From: JBPOFM01 sp041391925 | Lineage (GTDB): Bacteria; Bacteroidota; Bacteroidia; Flavobacteriales; Flavobacteriaceae | Length of the DNA: 64,000 nucleotides | Direction of reading: 5' to 3' | Assembly: GCA_041391925.1 (NCBI GenBank) | Contig: JAWKNA010000003.1 | Coordinates: forward strand, 434,001 to 498,000 | Shown: positions 27,455-36,869 of the stretch, piece by piece | How positions within the stretch are numbered: position 1 is the first letter of the stretch | Layout of the letters: the number at the start of each line of letters is the position of its first letter | Notes under the pieces: generated by a model | The model's input: only the letters and a program-made list of their open reading frames with translations | What the model was told of the DNA's origin: nothing | Databases searched by the model: none | Position numbers and translations under genes: made by a program

Positions 27455-27940
27455 ATGGAAATGAATTATTGGGCCATGCTTGTGGCCGCATTGGTAACAC
27501 TTGTTGTCGGTTTTATTTGGTACCACCCAAAAGTTTTTGGAACGGCTTGGATGCATGCCTCTGGACTAACTGAAGATGAGCTTAAAAAAGGAAATATGCT
27601 CAAAATCTTTGGTTTTACAATTATTTTATCATTGATGATGACCATGGTAATTATGGCACTTGTAGTTCATCAAACGGGTGCTTATGGCATGGTTGGCGGC
27701 ATGCCGTCTGATGAAACCTTGCCTTCTTTTCAGGTCTTTATGGACGATTATGGGATGGCCTTCCGCACGTTCAAACATGGAGCACTGCACGGATTTATTG
27801 CGGGACTGTTTTTTGCATTTCCAATCAATGCCATCAACGGTTTGTTTGAGCACAAAAGCGCCAAGTATATCTTTATAAATTCAGGATATTGGATTCTTAC
27901 CCTAACCATAATGGGAGCTATTATTTGTGGATGGGTTTAA
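27455..27940 (+). CDS. DUF1761 membrane protein
   Basis: 161 residues with four hydrophobic segments (about 5-22, 50-70, 108-126, 138-160). The N-terminal VGFIWYHPKVFGTAWM and central KHGALHGFIAGLFFAFPINAIN are typical of DUF1761 inner-membrane proteins of unknown function. It is monocistronic, between two strong terminators. Confidence 0.85.
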   Translation: MEMNYWAMLVAALVTLVVGFIWYHPKVFGTAWMHASGLTEDELKKGNMLKIFGFTIILSLMMTMVIMALVVHQTGAYGMVGGMPSDETLPSFQVFMDDYGMAFRTFKHGALHGFIAGLFFAFPINAINGLFEHKSAKYIFINSGYWILTLTIMGAIICGWV

Positions 27941-27960
27941 TAATATTGACTACTTTTACA

Positions 27961-27997
27961 AAAGACTGAATTTATTGAATTCAGTCTTTTCTTTTTT
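27961..27997 (+). terminator. Terminator of the DUF1761 gene
   Basis: AAAGACTGAATT (27961-27972) and AATTCAGTCTTT (27978-27989) form a perfect 12-bp stem with a 5-nt loop, then a pyrimidine run. It ends only 3 bp before the GTG start of the next gene. Confidence 0.9.
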
Positions 27998-28000
27998 CAG

Positions 28001-29155
28001 GTGATAGAATTTAAAATTTATAATAATGCCAAAGAACTGCCGAGCAATTGGAACGGTTTTGTGTCACATGATGTTTTCCTTCAAACATCCTATTTTGAGG
28101 GATTGGAACTCGCATCACCAAAGAACATTTCTTGGTTCTATTTGGGAATCTTTAAACATGAAAAATTAGTTGGTGCCGCAGTTATCCAGCGTGTTGAACT
28201 GTATTTAGAAGATATTTTTAGAAATTATAAAGATTCCTGTTACCGACAGAAATTCAAGCATTTTATTTCGAAATTCTTAAAAGGCAACATGCTCGTGGTT
28301 GGCAATCTGATGCACACGGGTCAACATGGCATTTATTTCGATTCCGGTAAAATTTCTCAATCAGAATTTTTACAAACAATTTATTCAGCCCTAGAAGAGT
28401 TAAAGAGCATGATAAAAAAGAAACATGATAAGCGAATCAGAATTGTCATGTACAAAGATTATTTTGCTGACGACCGTATTCATTTGGAACAGGATTTTTT
28501 CAGTTCCAAAAAACTGCACAAAATAAGTGTCCAGCCGAATATGATTATGGACATCAAACCCAGTTGGAAGAATTTTGATGCCTATCTTTTGGATTTGAAC
28601 ACAAAGTACCGACAGCGTTATAAAGCCGCAAGAAAAAAGGCAGGGAAAATCGTAAAAAAAGAGTTGTCACTTGAGGATATAGAGTTTAATTCCTATCGAC
28701 TGTATGAGCTTTATAAAACTGTTTCGGATAATGCAAAAATCAATACATTCATATTGCCCAAAGGTCATTTTTGTGATTTAAAGCGCCATTTGGGAATCAA
28801 CCTTAAAGTGTTTGGATATTATTTAGATGATACATTGATTGGTTTTTATACCTTGATTCTCAATAACAAGATTCTTGAAACTTATTTCTTGGGATATGAT
28901 GAAGCACATCAATATGCCAACCAGATGTATCTTAATATGCTTTATGACATGTTGGATTTTGCGATTAGTAATAGCTTCAACTCAATTGTGTATGCTAGGA
29001 CAGCAATGGAAATTAAAAGTTCTGTTGGCGCAAAACCCATAAAAATGAATGTGTATTTGAAACATACAAATTATATTATGAATGCATCATTGGAGCGTAT
29101 TTTTAAATTGATGAATCCTAAACAAGAATGGGAAGAACGCCATCCATTCAAATAA
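28001..29155 (+). CDS. BioF2-like acetyltransferase-domain protein (GNAT superfamily)
   Basis: 384 residues from a GTG start, because no other start precedes the conserved N-terminus (MIEFKIYNNAKELPSNWNGF). A GNAT/FemAB-like fold of the Acetyltransf_6 type is suggested by LNTKYRQRYKAARKKAGKIVKKELS at about 200-225 and FGYYLDDTLIGFYTLILNNKILETYFLGYDEAHQYANQMYLNMLYDML at about 270-320. Substrate is unknown; lipid-linked or peptidoglycan acylation has been proposed for relatives. The start lies directly after a terminator, so where its promoter sits is unclear. Confidence 0.65.
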   Translation: MIEFKIYNNAKELPSNWNGFVSHDVFLQTSYFEGLELASPKNISWFYLGIFKHEKLVGAAVIQRVELYLEDIFRNYKDSCYRQKFKHFISKFLKGNMLVVGNLMHTGQHGIYFDSGKISQSEFLQTIYSALEELKSMIKKKHDKRIRIVMYKDYFADDRIHLEQDFFSSKKLHKISVQPNMIMDIKPSWKNFDAYLLDLNTKYRQRYKAARKKAGKIVKKELSLEDIEFNSYRLYELYKTVSDNAKINTFILPKGHFCDLKRHLGINLKVFGYYLDDTLIGFYTLILNNKILETYFLGYDEAHQYANQMYLNMLYDMLDFAISNSFNSIVYARTAMEIKSSVGAKPIKMNVYLKHTNYIMNASLERIFKLMNPKQEWEERHPFK

Positions 29156-29233
29156 ATATAGAGGCTTAAAAATGAGTTAATTCCTTTGATAAGCGTATTT
29201 ATTTTAGTAACTTTTTTCTTTAAATCAAATATA

Positions 29234-29443
29234 ATGGAAATACCACATAAAATATTGACCGAGATATCACAAATCTCAAGAGAAATAGAGGAAAAGTATC
29301 CAGAGCTGCAAAAATATTTGGAAGAAACCCCCGAAACGCTATCAGACGAAGAAAACAAGGCGGGAAAAATGGACGAGAAGGCTTTAAAGAATTATCTAGA
29401 AAGTCTTAAAGCCATTGTTAAGAAATACAAGGAAGAGCATTAA
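29234..29443 (+). CDS. Small acidic hypothetical protein
   Basis: 69 residues from the ATG at 29234; an upstream in-frame codon at 29186 would add a hydrophobic stretch read from the AT-rich leader. The protein is highly charged and probably helical (EISQISREIEEKYPELQKYLEE, ALKNYLESLKAIVKKYKEEH), with no domain that I recognise. It is followed at once by a bidirectional terminator. Confidence 0.6.
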   Translation: MEIPHKILTEISQISREIEEKYPELQKYLEETPETLSDEENKAGKMDEKALKNYLESLKAIVKKYKEEH

Positions 29444-29448
29444 AATTT

Positions 29449-29487
29449 AAAAACCCCGAAAATTTTGTTTCGAGGTTTTATTTTTTT
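29449..29487. terminator. Bidirectional terminator
   Basis: AAAACCCCGAAA pairs with TTTCGAGGTTTT (one mismatch), with T-runs on both strands, between the small acidic gene (+) and the SPFH gene (-). Confidence 0.75.
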
Positions 29488-29500
29488 GAAGTATTACATG

Positions 29501-30451
29501 TTATTGATTTTTGGAATCTTTACCATCACTCAAGCGTTTCTTATTTTTGGCTTCCTTCATAGCTTCCCCAATTTGATTGCTTGCCGTAAAACTCGCCACC
29601 ATATTGTTCAACATATCACTTCCTGCCTGCGGAGAGTTTGGCAATAAAATCAAGTTGCTGTTCACGTGTTCGCCAATAGATTGTAGCGTATCATAATGTT
29701 GCGTCACTACAATAAGGGCCGACGCTTCTTGGGAATTGATACCAACACGATTCAAAACATCAACTGATTCTTCGAGCCCACGGGCAATTTCTCGTCGTTG
29801 GTCGGCAATTCCTTGACCCTGCAAACGCTTGCTTTCTGCTTCTGCTTTAGCGCGTTCTACAATTAAAATACGGGCCGCATCACCTTCAAATTGTGCAGCA
29901 ATTTTTTCACGTTCAGACGCATTGATACGGTTCATGGCCGCTTTTACTTGAGCATCTGGGTCAATATCTGTGACAAGAGTTTTAATGATGTCATATCCGT
30001 AATCCAACATCGCATCATTTAATTCTGTTTTTACCGCAATGGCAATATCATCTTTTTTGACAAACACATCATCCAATTTCATCTTTGGAACTTCGGCGCG
30101 AACAACGTCAAACACATAACTTGTAATTTGGTCATGGGCATAATCCAATTTGTAAAAGGCATCGTACACTTTTTGAGAAATGACCATAAACTGAACGGAT
30201 ATTTTAAGACGGACAAATACATCATCAAGGGTTTTTGTTTCAACAATGACATCCAATTGTTGGATTTTCAGACTCATTCTACCGGCCACTCGGTCGATAA
30301 TTGGGATTTTCATCTGCAAGCCTGAATGTCTGATACTCTGGAATTTACCAAATCGTTCAATAATGGCGGCAGACTGTTGTTTTACCGTAAAAAATGAAGA
30401 CAGTAAAATAATCAAACCTAAAAAAATAAATGGGATTGCTAGATAAGACAT
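29501..30451 (-). CDS. SPFH/band-7 domain protein (stomatin-like)
   Basis: 316 residues. An N-terminal membrane segment (about 4-22) is followed by the SPFH domain (about 23-190: VKQQSAAIIERFGKF, GLQMKIPIIDRVA, LDDVFVRLKISVQF, DQITSYVFDVVRAEVPKMKLDDVF). A coiled coil (about 170-235, SEREKIAAQFEGDAARILIVERAKAEAESKRLQGQG) comes next. Such proteins form membrane ring scaffolds that organise lipid domains or regulate proteases. No NfeD partner is adjacent. It is divergent from the outer-membrane-type gene at 30526. Confidence 0.92.
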   Translation of the reverse strand: MSYLAIPFIFLGLIILLSSFFTVKQQSAAIIERFGKFQSIRHSGLQMKIPIIDRVAGRMSLKIQQLDVIVETKTLDDVFVRLKISVQFMVISQKVYDAFYKLDYAHDQITSYVFDVVRAEVPKMKLDDVFVKKDDIAIAVKTELNDAMLDYGYDIIKTLVTDIDPDAQVKAAMNRINASEREKIAAQFEGDAARILIVERAKAEAESKRLQGQGIADQRREIARGLEESVDVLNRVGINSQEASALIVVTQHYDTLQSIGEHVNSNLILLPNSPQAGSDMLNNMVASFTASNQIGEAMKEAKNKKRLSDGKDSKNQ

Positions 30452-30496
30452 AATAGTTTTTTTAATGGTTAGAAAACATACACGCCTAATTTAAGT

Positions 30497-30504
30497 TATA
30501 TTTG
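30497..30504 (+). promoter_or_regulatory. Putative -7 element
   Basis: TATATTTG fits TAnnTTTG, 21 bp before the ATG at 30526. It supports that start over the in-frame codon at 30502. Confidence 0.4.
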
Positions 30505-30525
30505 TTGAAACTTGAACAAATAATC

Positions 30526-31215
30526 ATGCAAATCAGACAATACATTCTATTAGTAGCCATAAGCATAGGGTTTGTTACAAACTCTTTTTCGCAACGTCGT
30601 CCACATGGTGTGGTAAATATTGTAAATGGTATTGGCATAGGTGGTGGTTTGACACAATTTGACATCAAAACCGATAATTTTGAGACCAAAGCAGGCGATG
30701 GTTGGACAGGAGGTTTGGCAGCTACCCTTGATTTGCCTCACAAGTGGTACACAGTTAGTTATGGTATGCAAGTTTCTGAAAGTACTATGGACATAATGGG
30801 GAGAAGCTTGCCAGTTTCTGAAAGTGAGCCTTTGGAATATAAATTGATGATGGTTCAGGCGCAATTCTTGTTTCATCTTAAGCTTGCAAAAGATTATTTA
30901 ATGATTGATGGTGGACCAATGCTGCAATACAATAGTGAGCTAGAGCTGAAAGATGACAATAAGGAAAATTATTTGATTGATGGCTACACAAACCTTATGG
31001 CAAAAGATATCAGTGATATCTCAAAATTCAATGTGAATGCCTCAATAGGCGCTACGGCAGGTTTTAACCATTTTAAATTGAGGGTCCAGTATATTTATGG
31101 TGTGACCAATATGTTCAACAAGCTTAATGACCAAAATTTGGACGCCAACCCATCGAACAAGACTTTTAAAGGAAACCAGTCCATGTTGGCATTTATGGCA
31201 TTTATTTATTTGTAG
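30526..31215 (+). CDS. Outer-membrane beta-barrel-like hypothetical protein
   Basis: 229 residues. The signal peptide is MQIRQYILLVAISIGFVTNSFSQ-like (about 1-22). The mature part has alternating amphipathic strands with Gly-rich turns (NGIGIGGGLTQFDIKTDNFETKAGDGWTGGLAATLD... YKLMMVQAQFLFHLKLAKDYLMIDGGPMLQYNSELEL... FKLRVQYIYGVTNMFNKL) and ends near an aromatic residue (FMAFIYL). This resembles small barrels of the PorT/outer-membrane-beta-barrel type. I do not recognise a specific family. It converges on gltX. Confidence 0.65.
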   Translation: MQIRQYILLVAISIGFVTNSFSQRRPHGVVNIVNGIGIGGGLTQFDIKTDNFETKAGDGWTGGLAATLDLPHKWYTVSYGMQVSESTMDIMGRSLPVSESEPLEYKLMMVQAQFLFHLKLAKDYLMIDGGPMLQYNSELELKDDNKENYLIDGYTNLMAKDISDISKFNVNASIGATAGFNHFKLRVQYIYGVTNMFNKLNDQNLDANPSNKTFKGNQSMLAFMAFIYL

Positions 31216-31262
31216 TTCTTGTGAAGATGGTAATACGGTAAAATTTCAACAAATCATTGATT

Positions 31263-32774
31263 TTAAATTGTTTCAACCAAATTCTCAATCCTCTGAACGG
31301 TTTCTGCCTTTCCAATCATAAACATAATCTCAAATACATCGGGTCCTTGCATAGCACCGACCAATGCCAATCTTAGAGGCTGCATCACTTTTCCAAAACC
31401 AACCTCTTTTTTGCCAATCCAGGCCTTTACATCTGTTTGAATGTTTTCAATTGTAAAATCTGAGACAAGATTAATTGTTTGAGCTAGTTCGCTCATCAAT
31501 TCACGAGTATCGTTGTTCATTATTTTGACAAATGATTTTTCATCGTAAGTTTTCGGCGCTTCAAAAAAGAAAGAGCTCAAATCCCAAAAATCAGCAACGA
31601 ATGTGGCTCGTTCTTTTATCATTTCAACAACTAAAGCAATGTAGTTAACATCAATTTCTTTTAATTCGGAATGCTTGTTTTTAAAGTTTTCAGCCAATTC
31701 ATCATTGCTCTGCAATTGCATATACTGATGATTAAACCATTTAATTTTATCTGGGTCGAAGCGAGCACCAGATTTATGGACACGCTCCAGTTCAAAAGCT
31801 TCAATCAATTCGTCCAATGAGAATATCTCTTGTTCGGTTCCTGGATTCCAACCCAAAAAGGCTAAAAAGTTGACCATAGCGTCGGGGAAATATCCATCTT
31901 CTTTATAACCTCTTGAAATTTCATTAGTTTCTGGGTCTGTCCATTGCAACGGAAATACAGGAAAGCCCAATTTGTCACCATCTCGCTTGCTCAATTTTCC
32001 CTTCCCAGTCGGTTTCAAGATGAGAGGTAAATGCGCAAATTGTGGTGGGTCCCAACCAAATGCACTATAGAGTTGGTAATGCAGCGCTAAAGACGGCAAC
32101 CATTCTTCACCGCGAATGACATGAGTGATTTCCATTAGATGGTCATCAACGATGTTCGCCAAATGATAGGTTGGCATACCGTCGCTTTTAAATAAAACCT
32201 TATCGTCCAGTATCCGTGTTTCGACAGAAATATCCCCTCTAATAATGTCCTTTAATTGCAAAGTTTCATCTTCGGGCGATTTAAAGCGAATAACGTATTC
32301 CTCTCCAGCATCTAATTTAGCCTGGGTCTCTTGTTCTGTCAAGGTTAAGGAATTAGAAAGCAAATGCCTGTTGTGCCAATTATAAATGAATGTTTTTCCT
32401 TTGGCCTCATGGTCTTTACGATAATAATCCAAACTTTCAGCAGTATCAAAAGCATAATAAGCGTTGCCCGAAGCAATCAATTGCTCGGCATACTGTCTGT
32501 AAATTGCTTTTCGTTCACTTTGTCTGTATGGGCCAAACTTTTCGTTCTTTCCCGGACCCTCATCAAACGGAATATTGCACCAATTCAACGAATCAATAAT
32601 ATATTCTTCCGCGCCTTCCACATAACGATTTTGATCGGTATCTTCAATACGTAGAACGAAGGTTCCGTTATGTTTTTTTGCAAATAAAAAATTAAATAAA
32701 GCGGTGCGTACACCACCAATATGTAAGGGCCCTGTTGGGCTTGGTGCAAATCGCACACGAACGTTTTTGGTCAT
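31263..32774 (-). CDS. gltX: Glutamate--tRNA ligase
   Basis: 503 residues. HIGH-type motif PLHIGG at 16-21 and KLSKR near residues 262-266. RGEEWLPSLALHYQLYSAFGW and the C-terminal anticodon-binding domain match GltX. It charges tRNA-Glu for translation and for haem synthesis through glutamyl-tRNA. Together with glnS it means that Gln and Glu are charged by separate enzymes. It has its own promoter-like pair upstream. Confidence 0.96.
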   Translation of the reverse strand: MTKNVRVRFAPSPTGPLHIGGVRTALFNFLFAKKHNGTFVLRIEDTDQNRYVEGAEEYIIDSLNWCNIPFDEGPGKNEKFGPYRQSERKAIYRQYAEQLIASGNAYYAFDTAESLDYYRKDHEAKGKTFIYNWHNRHLLSNSLTLTEQETQAKLDAGEEYVIRFKSPEDETLQLKDIIRGDISVETRILDDKVLFKSDGMPTYHLANIVDDHLMEITHVIRGEEWLPSLALHYQLYSAFGWDPPQFAHLPLILKPTGKGKLSKRDGDKLGFPVFPLQWTDPETNEISRGYKEDGYFPDAMVNFLAFLGWNPGTEQEIFSLDELIEAFELERVHKSGARFDPDKIKWFNHQYMQLQSNDELAENFKNKHSELKEIDVNYIALVVEMIKERATFVADFWDLSSFFFEAPKTYDEKSFVKIMNNDTRELMSELAQTINLVSDFTIENIQTDVKAWIGKKEVGFGKVMQPLRLALVGAMQGPDVFEIMFMIGKAETVQRIENLVETI

Positions 32775-32792
32775 TTTTCAGGATTTGTACTG

Positions 32793-32823
32793 CAAAGATA
32801 GAATTGATGTCACATTCAGCAAA
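32793..32823 (-). promoter_or_regulatory. Putative promoter of gltX
   Basis: On the minus strand, TTTG (32823-32820) lies 19 bp from TATCTTTG (32800-32793), matching the Bacteroidota -33/-7 arrangement. The -7 box is 18 bp before the gltX start. Confidence 0.55.
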
Positions 32824-32962
32824 GAAAAAAAGATGTAAAGCCACACCTTGACTTGTTCATTAAACCGATATTTCCCCAATATTTCGAAATTAACATAACC
32901 TTATTAAATTTAGACAATTATGGATTAAAATAAAATTGTAGTTTAGTAAGTTAAATAATTGC

Positions 32963-35900
32963 ATGTTAAACAATTTTACCGCTATACAGACCAAGCTAGA
33001 GCAATTCATTAATCGATACTACACCAATGAGCTCTTAAAAGGTGCGATTTTATTTTTCGCAATAGGCTTGCTGTATTTTTTGCTCACATTGTTCATTGAG
33101 TATGTTTTATGGCTCAATCCAACGGCTAGAACCATTTTATTTTGGGCATTTATTGCGGTTGAGTTAGGGTTGTTCGTAAAGTTTATTGCAATTCCATTGT
33201 CGAAATTGTTCAAGCTACAGCAAGGTATCAATTATGAAGACGCTTCCAAAATCATCGGCAAACATTTTCCTGAAGTAAATGATAAGTTGTTGAATGTGCT
33301 TCAACTTAAGTCGAGGAACGTCGGAACAAATGAGTCCGAATTATTACTTGCCAGTATCGAACAGAAGTCTGCTGAATTAAAGCCAATCCCTTTTAAATTG
33401 GCTATCAATTTTAAACAAAATATTAAATATTTAAAATATGCCGCCATACCAATTGTGGTTTTGTTGCTGACCTATCTCACAGGCCATTTCAATCTTTTTA
33501 GCGACAGTTACAAACGAGTGGTCAACTATACAACCGCATATGAGCCACCAGCACCATTTCAGTTTTTTGTTGTAAATGAAAAATTACAGGCAATTGAAAA
33601 CAATGATTATAAACTGTTGGTCAAAACAACTGGAACAGTGATACCTGACAATGCACAAATCCATTACAATGGCGAGACGTATTTCTTGCAACAAACGGCA
33701 CCTGGGCAATTTGAATATGTGTTTTCAAAACCCAAAAGTGAAATTGATTTTAATCTTTCTGCTAACGAGGTAAAATCGAAAGTTTACAATCTTGAAGTTG
33801 TTAAAGTACCCACTTTAGTCAATTTTGAAATGGTCTTGGATTATCCATCGTACATTCACAAACAAAGCGAAACCTTAAAAAGTACGGGAAGCGCAACCAT
33901 TCCCGAAGGCACAAATGTCACTTGGAAAATCAACACACGCTCCACAAATAATGTGTCTTTGTATGCAAAAGATACACTTCGATTTGAAAACATATCAGAG
34001 GGTAAGTTTGAGGCTTCCAAACGCATTTTTCAAAATTATGACTATAACATTTCCACAAGTAACGAAAGGCTCAAGGATTATGAGAACTTGGCTTTCTCCA
34101 TTAATGTTGTTCGAGATGATTATCCGGAGCTGAACGTAAAAATGGAAAAAGATTCATTGGACAACCAAACCTTGTATTTCTATGGTCAAATCAGTGACGA
34201 TTATGGCCTTCGACAATTGCAATTGGTCTACTATCCGTCCAATAATGAAGAAAAGGCCTATATTAAGAAGATGCAGATAGCGTCTGGTAATTTTGATGAA
34301 TTTGTAACGGCATTTCCAAATAATTTGGAATTGGAAGAAGGCGTTAATTATGAACTATATTTTCAAGTGTTTGACAATGATGCCATTCATAATTATAAAA
34401 GCACAAAGAGTAGTGTGTTCACATACAGAAAGTTAACAAAAGACGAGGAGGAAGAAAAGCAACTGAAAGAACAGAATGAAACCATTCAAGACATGGGTAA
34501 ATCGTTCGATAAATTGAAGGAACAAGAACAACAGTTAAAAGAGCTTTCCAAAACCCAAAAAGAAAAGAATGAGCTAAATTTCAATGATAAAAAGAAATTT
34601 GAAAACTTTTTGGAAAGACAGAAACAACAGGAGGAAATGATGCAGAATTTCAATAAAAAATTGAAAGAAAACCTTGAAAATTTCCAACCTGAAAATGAAC
34701 AGAAAGATGAGTTTAAGGAAGACCTTAAAGAACGATTGAAGGCTAACGAAGAACAACTCAAGAAGGACGAAAAGCTCTTTGAAGAACTCGAAAAGCTACA
34801 GGATAAAATTGAAAAGGAAGAATTGAGTGAAAAGCTGGAGCAGCTCGCCAAACAAAACAAAAACAAACAAAAAAGCCTAGAGCAATTATTGGAGTTGACC
34901 AAACGTTATTATGTGGCCAAAAAGGCTGAAAAGCTTCTGCAGGAACTGGATAAACTTGGAGACGAACAAGATAAGCTCTCTAAACAATCTAAAGAAGAGA
35001 ATACCCAAGAGAAGCAAGAACAACTCAACAAAAAATTTGATGAGTTCCAAAAGGGAATGGATGCTGTTCAAAAAGAAAACAAAGAATTGAAGAAGCCTTT
35101 GGAGGTCCCACAAGACAAAGAAGCTGAAAAAGACATCCAAAATGACCAACAAGAGGCAACCGATGATTTGGAAAAAAAGGAAGAAAACGAACAGCAAAAC
35201 GACAAAAATGGCGCTCAACAAAATCAGCAAAATGCCCAAAAAAAACAGAAGCAGGCTGGTAAGAAAATGAAACAAATGAGCGCTGAAATGCAACAGTCCA
35301 TGATGTCGGGTAGTGGTGAGCAGCTCTCGGAAGATGCGGCGATGTTACGGCAGATTTTGGATAATTTGGTATTATTTTCTTTTGAGCAGGAAGATTTGAT
35401 GAATCAATTTAGGAACATCCAAATCAACAATAATGAATATGGTAAGTTTCTGCGCAAACAAAGCAGTTTAAGGGAACACTTTGAGCATATTGACGACAGT
35501 TTATTTGCACTGTCTTTACGCCAACCGATGATTTCAGAAACCGTCAATTCAAAAATTACCGATGTATTATTTTATATTGACAAATCTCTGGGGCAATTGT
35601 CCGAAAATCAGTTATATAAAGGGGTTTCCACACAGCAATACACCATCACCGCCACCAACGATTTGGCTAGTTTTTTAAGTGATGTTTTGGACAACATGGA
35701 AGCCCAAATGAATCCAGGTCAAGGACAGGGACAAGGTCAGGGAATGGGTCAAGGTCAAGGAGATGGGGGAATGCAGTTGCCAGACATTATCATGAGTCAG
35801 GAGGAGTTGAATAAACAGATGGAAGAGGGCATGAAAAAGGATGGAAAGAATGGTGATTCTCAAGACGGTAAAGGGCAGAAAAAAGGTAAAAACGGCGAGG

Positions 35901-36409
35901 GACAAGGCGGTGAAGGGGACAACAGTGGAGAATCTGGTAAGGATGGCAAAGAGGGAGAACAACTTGGTGAAGGAGAAGGCTCCAACGAGGACTTAAATGG
36001 CGAGCTTTATCGCATCTATCAACAACAACAGCAACTACGTCAAGCTTTAGAGAATAAACTTGGCGATGCTGGAACCAAAGGTGAGGGAAAATTGCTTTTG
36101 CAGAAAATGGAAGAAGTGGAACTTGATTTGATCAACAAAGGGTTTACCAATCAAACCCTTCAGAAGATGATGGACTTACAGCACCGATTGTTGAAAATGG
36201 AAAATGCAAGTTTTTTACAGGACGAAGACAATAAGCGTAAAGCAGAAAGTAATCAGAAACAATATAACAACGACAGTAACAATCAAATTCCCACAGCAAA
36301 AGAATATTTCAACACTACAGAAATTTTAAATCGTCAGGCACTACCTTTGCAGGACGTTTATAAAAAGAAAGTGCAAGAATATTTCAAGAAATCTAATGAT
36401 CAGCTTTAA
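32963..36409 (+). CDS. Giant DUF4175 membrane protein with coiled coil
   Basis: 1148 residues. Hydrophobic segments at about 25-45, 52-75 and 155-170 are followed by a periplasmic-type beta-rich region (about 180-485: LTKTTGTVIPDNAQIHYNGETYFLQ-like). A very long Lys/Glu/Gln coiled coil comes next (about 490-780). A Gly-Gln repeat (GQGQGQGQGMGQGQG near 915-930) and a Gly/Lys/Glu-rich stretch (about 960-1020) come before a final helical part. DUF4175 proteins of this size are typical of Bacteroidota; function is unknown. The 3' end overlaps ybeY by 14 bp, so the two are co-transcribed. Confidence 0.85.
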   Translation: MLNNFTAIQTKLEQFINRYYTNELLKGAILFFAIGLLYFLLTLFIEYVLWLNPTARTILFWAFIAVELGLFVKFIAIPLSKLFKLQQGINYEDASKIIGKHFPEVNDKLLNVLQLKSRNVGTNESELLLASIEQKSAELKPIPFKLAINFKQNIKYLKYAAIPIVVLLLTYLTGHFNLFSDSYKRVVNYTTAYEPPAPFQFFVVNEKLQAIENNDYKLLVKTTGTVIPDNAQIHYNGETYFLQQTAPGQFEYVFSKPKSEIDFNLSANEVKSKVYNLEVVKVPTLVNFEMVLDYPSYIHKQSETLKSTGSATIPEGTNVTWKINTRSTNNVSLYAKDTLRFENISEGKFEASKRIFQNYDYNISTSNERLKDYENLAFSINVVRDDYPELNVKMEKDSLDNQTLYFYGQISDDYGLRQLQLVYYPSNNEEKAYIKKMQIASGNFDEFVTAFPNNLELEEGVNYELYFQVFDNDAIHNYKSTKSSVFTYRKLTKDEEEEKQLKEQNETIQDMGKSFDKLKEQEQQLKELSKTQKEKNELNFNDKKKFENFLERQKQQEEMMQNFNKKLKENLENFQPENEQKDEFKEDLKERLKANEEQLKKDEKLFEELEKLQDKIEKEELSEKLEQLAKQNKNKQKSLEQLLELTKRYYVAKKAEKLLQELDKLGDEQDKLSKQSKEENTQEKQEQLNKKFDEFQKGMDAVQKENKELKKPLEVPQDKEAEKDIQNDQQEATDDLEKKEENEQQNDKNGAQQNQQNAQKKQKQAGKKMKQMSAEMQQSMMSGSGEQLSEDAAMLRQILDNLVLFSFEQEDLMNQFRNIQINNNEYGKFLRKQSSLREHFEHIDDSLFALSLRQPMISETVNSKITDVLFYIDKSLGQLSENQLYKGVSTQQYTITATNDLASFLSDVLDNMEAQMNPGQGQGQGQGMGQGQGDGGMQLPDIIMSQEELNKQMEEGMKKDGKNGDSQDGKGQKKGKNGEGQGGEGDNSGESGKDGKEGEQLGEGEGSNEDLNGELYRIYQQQQQLRQALENKLGDAGTKGEGKLLLQKMEEVELDLINKGFTNQTLQKMMDLQHRLLKMENASFLQDEDNKRKAESNQKQYNNDSNNQIPTAKEYFNTTEILNRQALPLQDVYKKKVQEYFKKSNDQL

Positions 36410-36806
36410 TTACGAAACCGATTTTGAGCTTCAAAACGAAACAGCAGTTTCACAATGGATATCATCTGTTATTAGTGAAGAACAATTCAATGAGGGAGAA
36501 ATCAACTATATTTTTTGTGATGACGACTATCTTTTAAATTTGAATATCGAGTTTTTGAACCACGACACACTAACGGATATTATCAGTTTCGATTACACGT
36601 TGGGGAAACAAATCAATGGGGATATTTATATTTCAGTAGAAAGAGTAATCGACAATGCAAAAGATTTTAAAGTAGAATTGGAAACAGAATTGAACCGAGT
36701 CATGATTCACGGTGTACTACATTATTGTGGTTATAAGGACAAAGCAAAGACTGACCAAAAACTGATGCGCTCGAAAGAAAATTACTACATGTCAAAACTT
36801 GCCTAA
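36396..36806 (+). CDS. ybeY: rRNA maturation endoribonuclease YbeY
   Basis: 136 residues. YbeY is a metal-dependent endoribonuclease needed for 16S rRNA 3' end maturation and 70S quality control. The metal motif is HGVLHYCGYKDK (H105, H109 and D115). The usual HGxLHLxGYDH has a third His where this protein has Asp115, as in other Bacteroidota YbeY proteins. TLTDIISFDY and GDIYIS are also conserved. It overlaps the DUF4175 gene and precedes mnmG by 90 bp. Confidence 0.93.
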   Translation: MISFNYETDFELQNETAVSQWISSVISEEQFNEGEINYIFCDDDYLLNLNIEFLNHDTLTDIISFDYTLGKQINGDIYISVERVIDNAKDFKVELETELNRVMIHGVLHYCGYKDKAKTDQKLMRSKENYYMSKLA

Positions 36807-36823
36807 TATTCAGGAAATCAATG

Positions 36824-36831
36824 TATATTTG
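36824..36831 (+). promoter_or_regulatory. Putative -7 element upstream of mnmG
   Basis: TATATTTG fits TAnnTTTG, with TTG at 36799-36801 as a loosely spaced -33 element (22 bp). It would place the parS palindrome inside the mnmG leader. Confidence 0.45.
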
Positions 36832-36869
36832 CAGCCTGAAAATTCAGAGTCAATATTATAAATCAAATA

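Noticed and set aside
34486..35293. Long minus-strand open frames opposite the DUF4175 gene (Ser/Phe/Leu-rich)
   Set aside because: They are the antisense of a K/E/Q-rich coiled coil, which naturally lacks stops; no family features.
35707..35770. Possible CRISPR-like or satellite repeat in GGTCAAGGACAGGG units
   Set aside because: It is a short in-frame Gly-Gln coding repeat in the DUF4175 protein, with no spacer structure.
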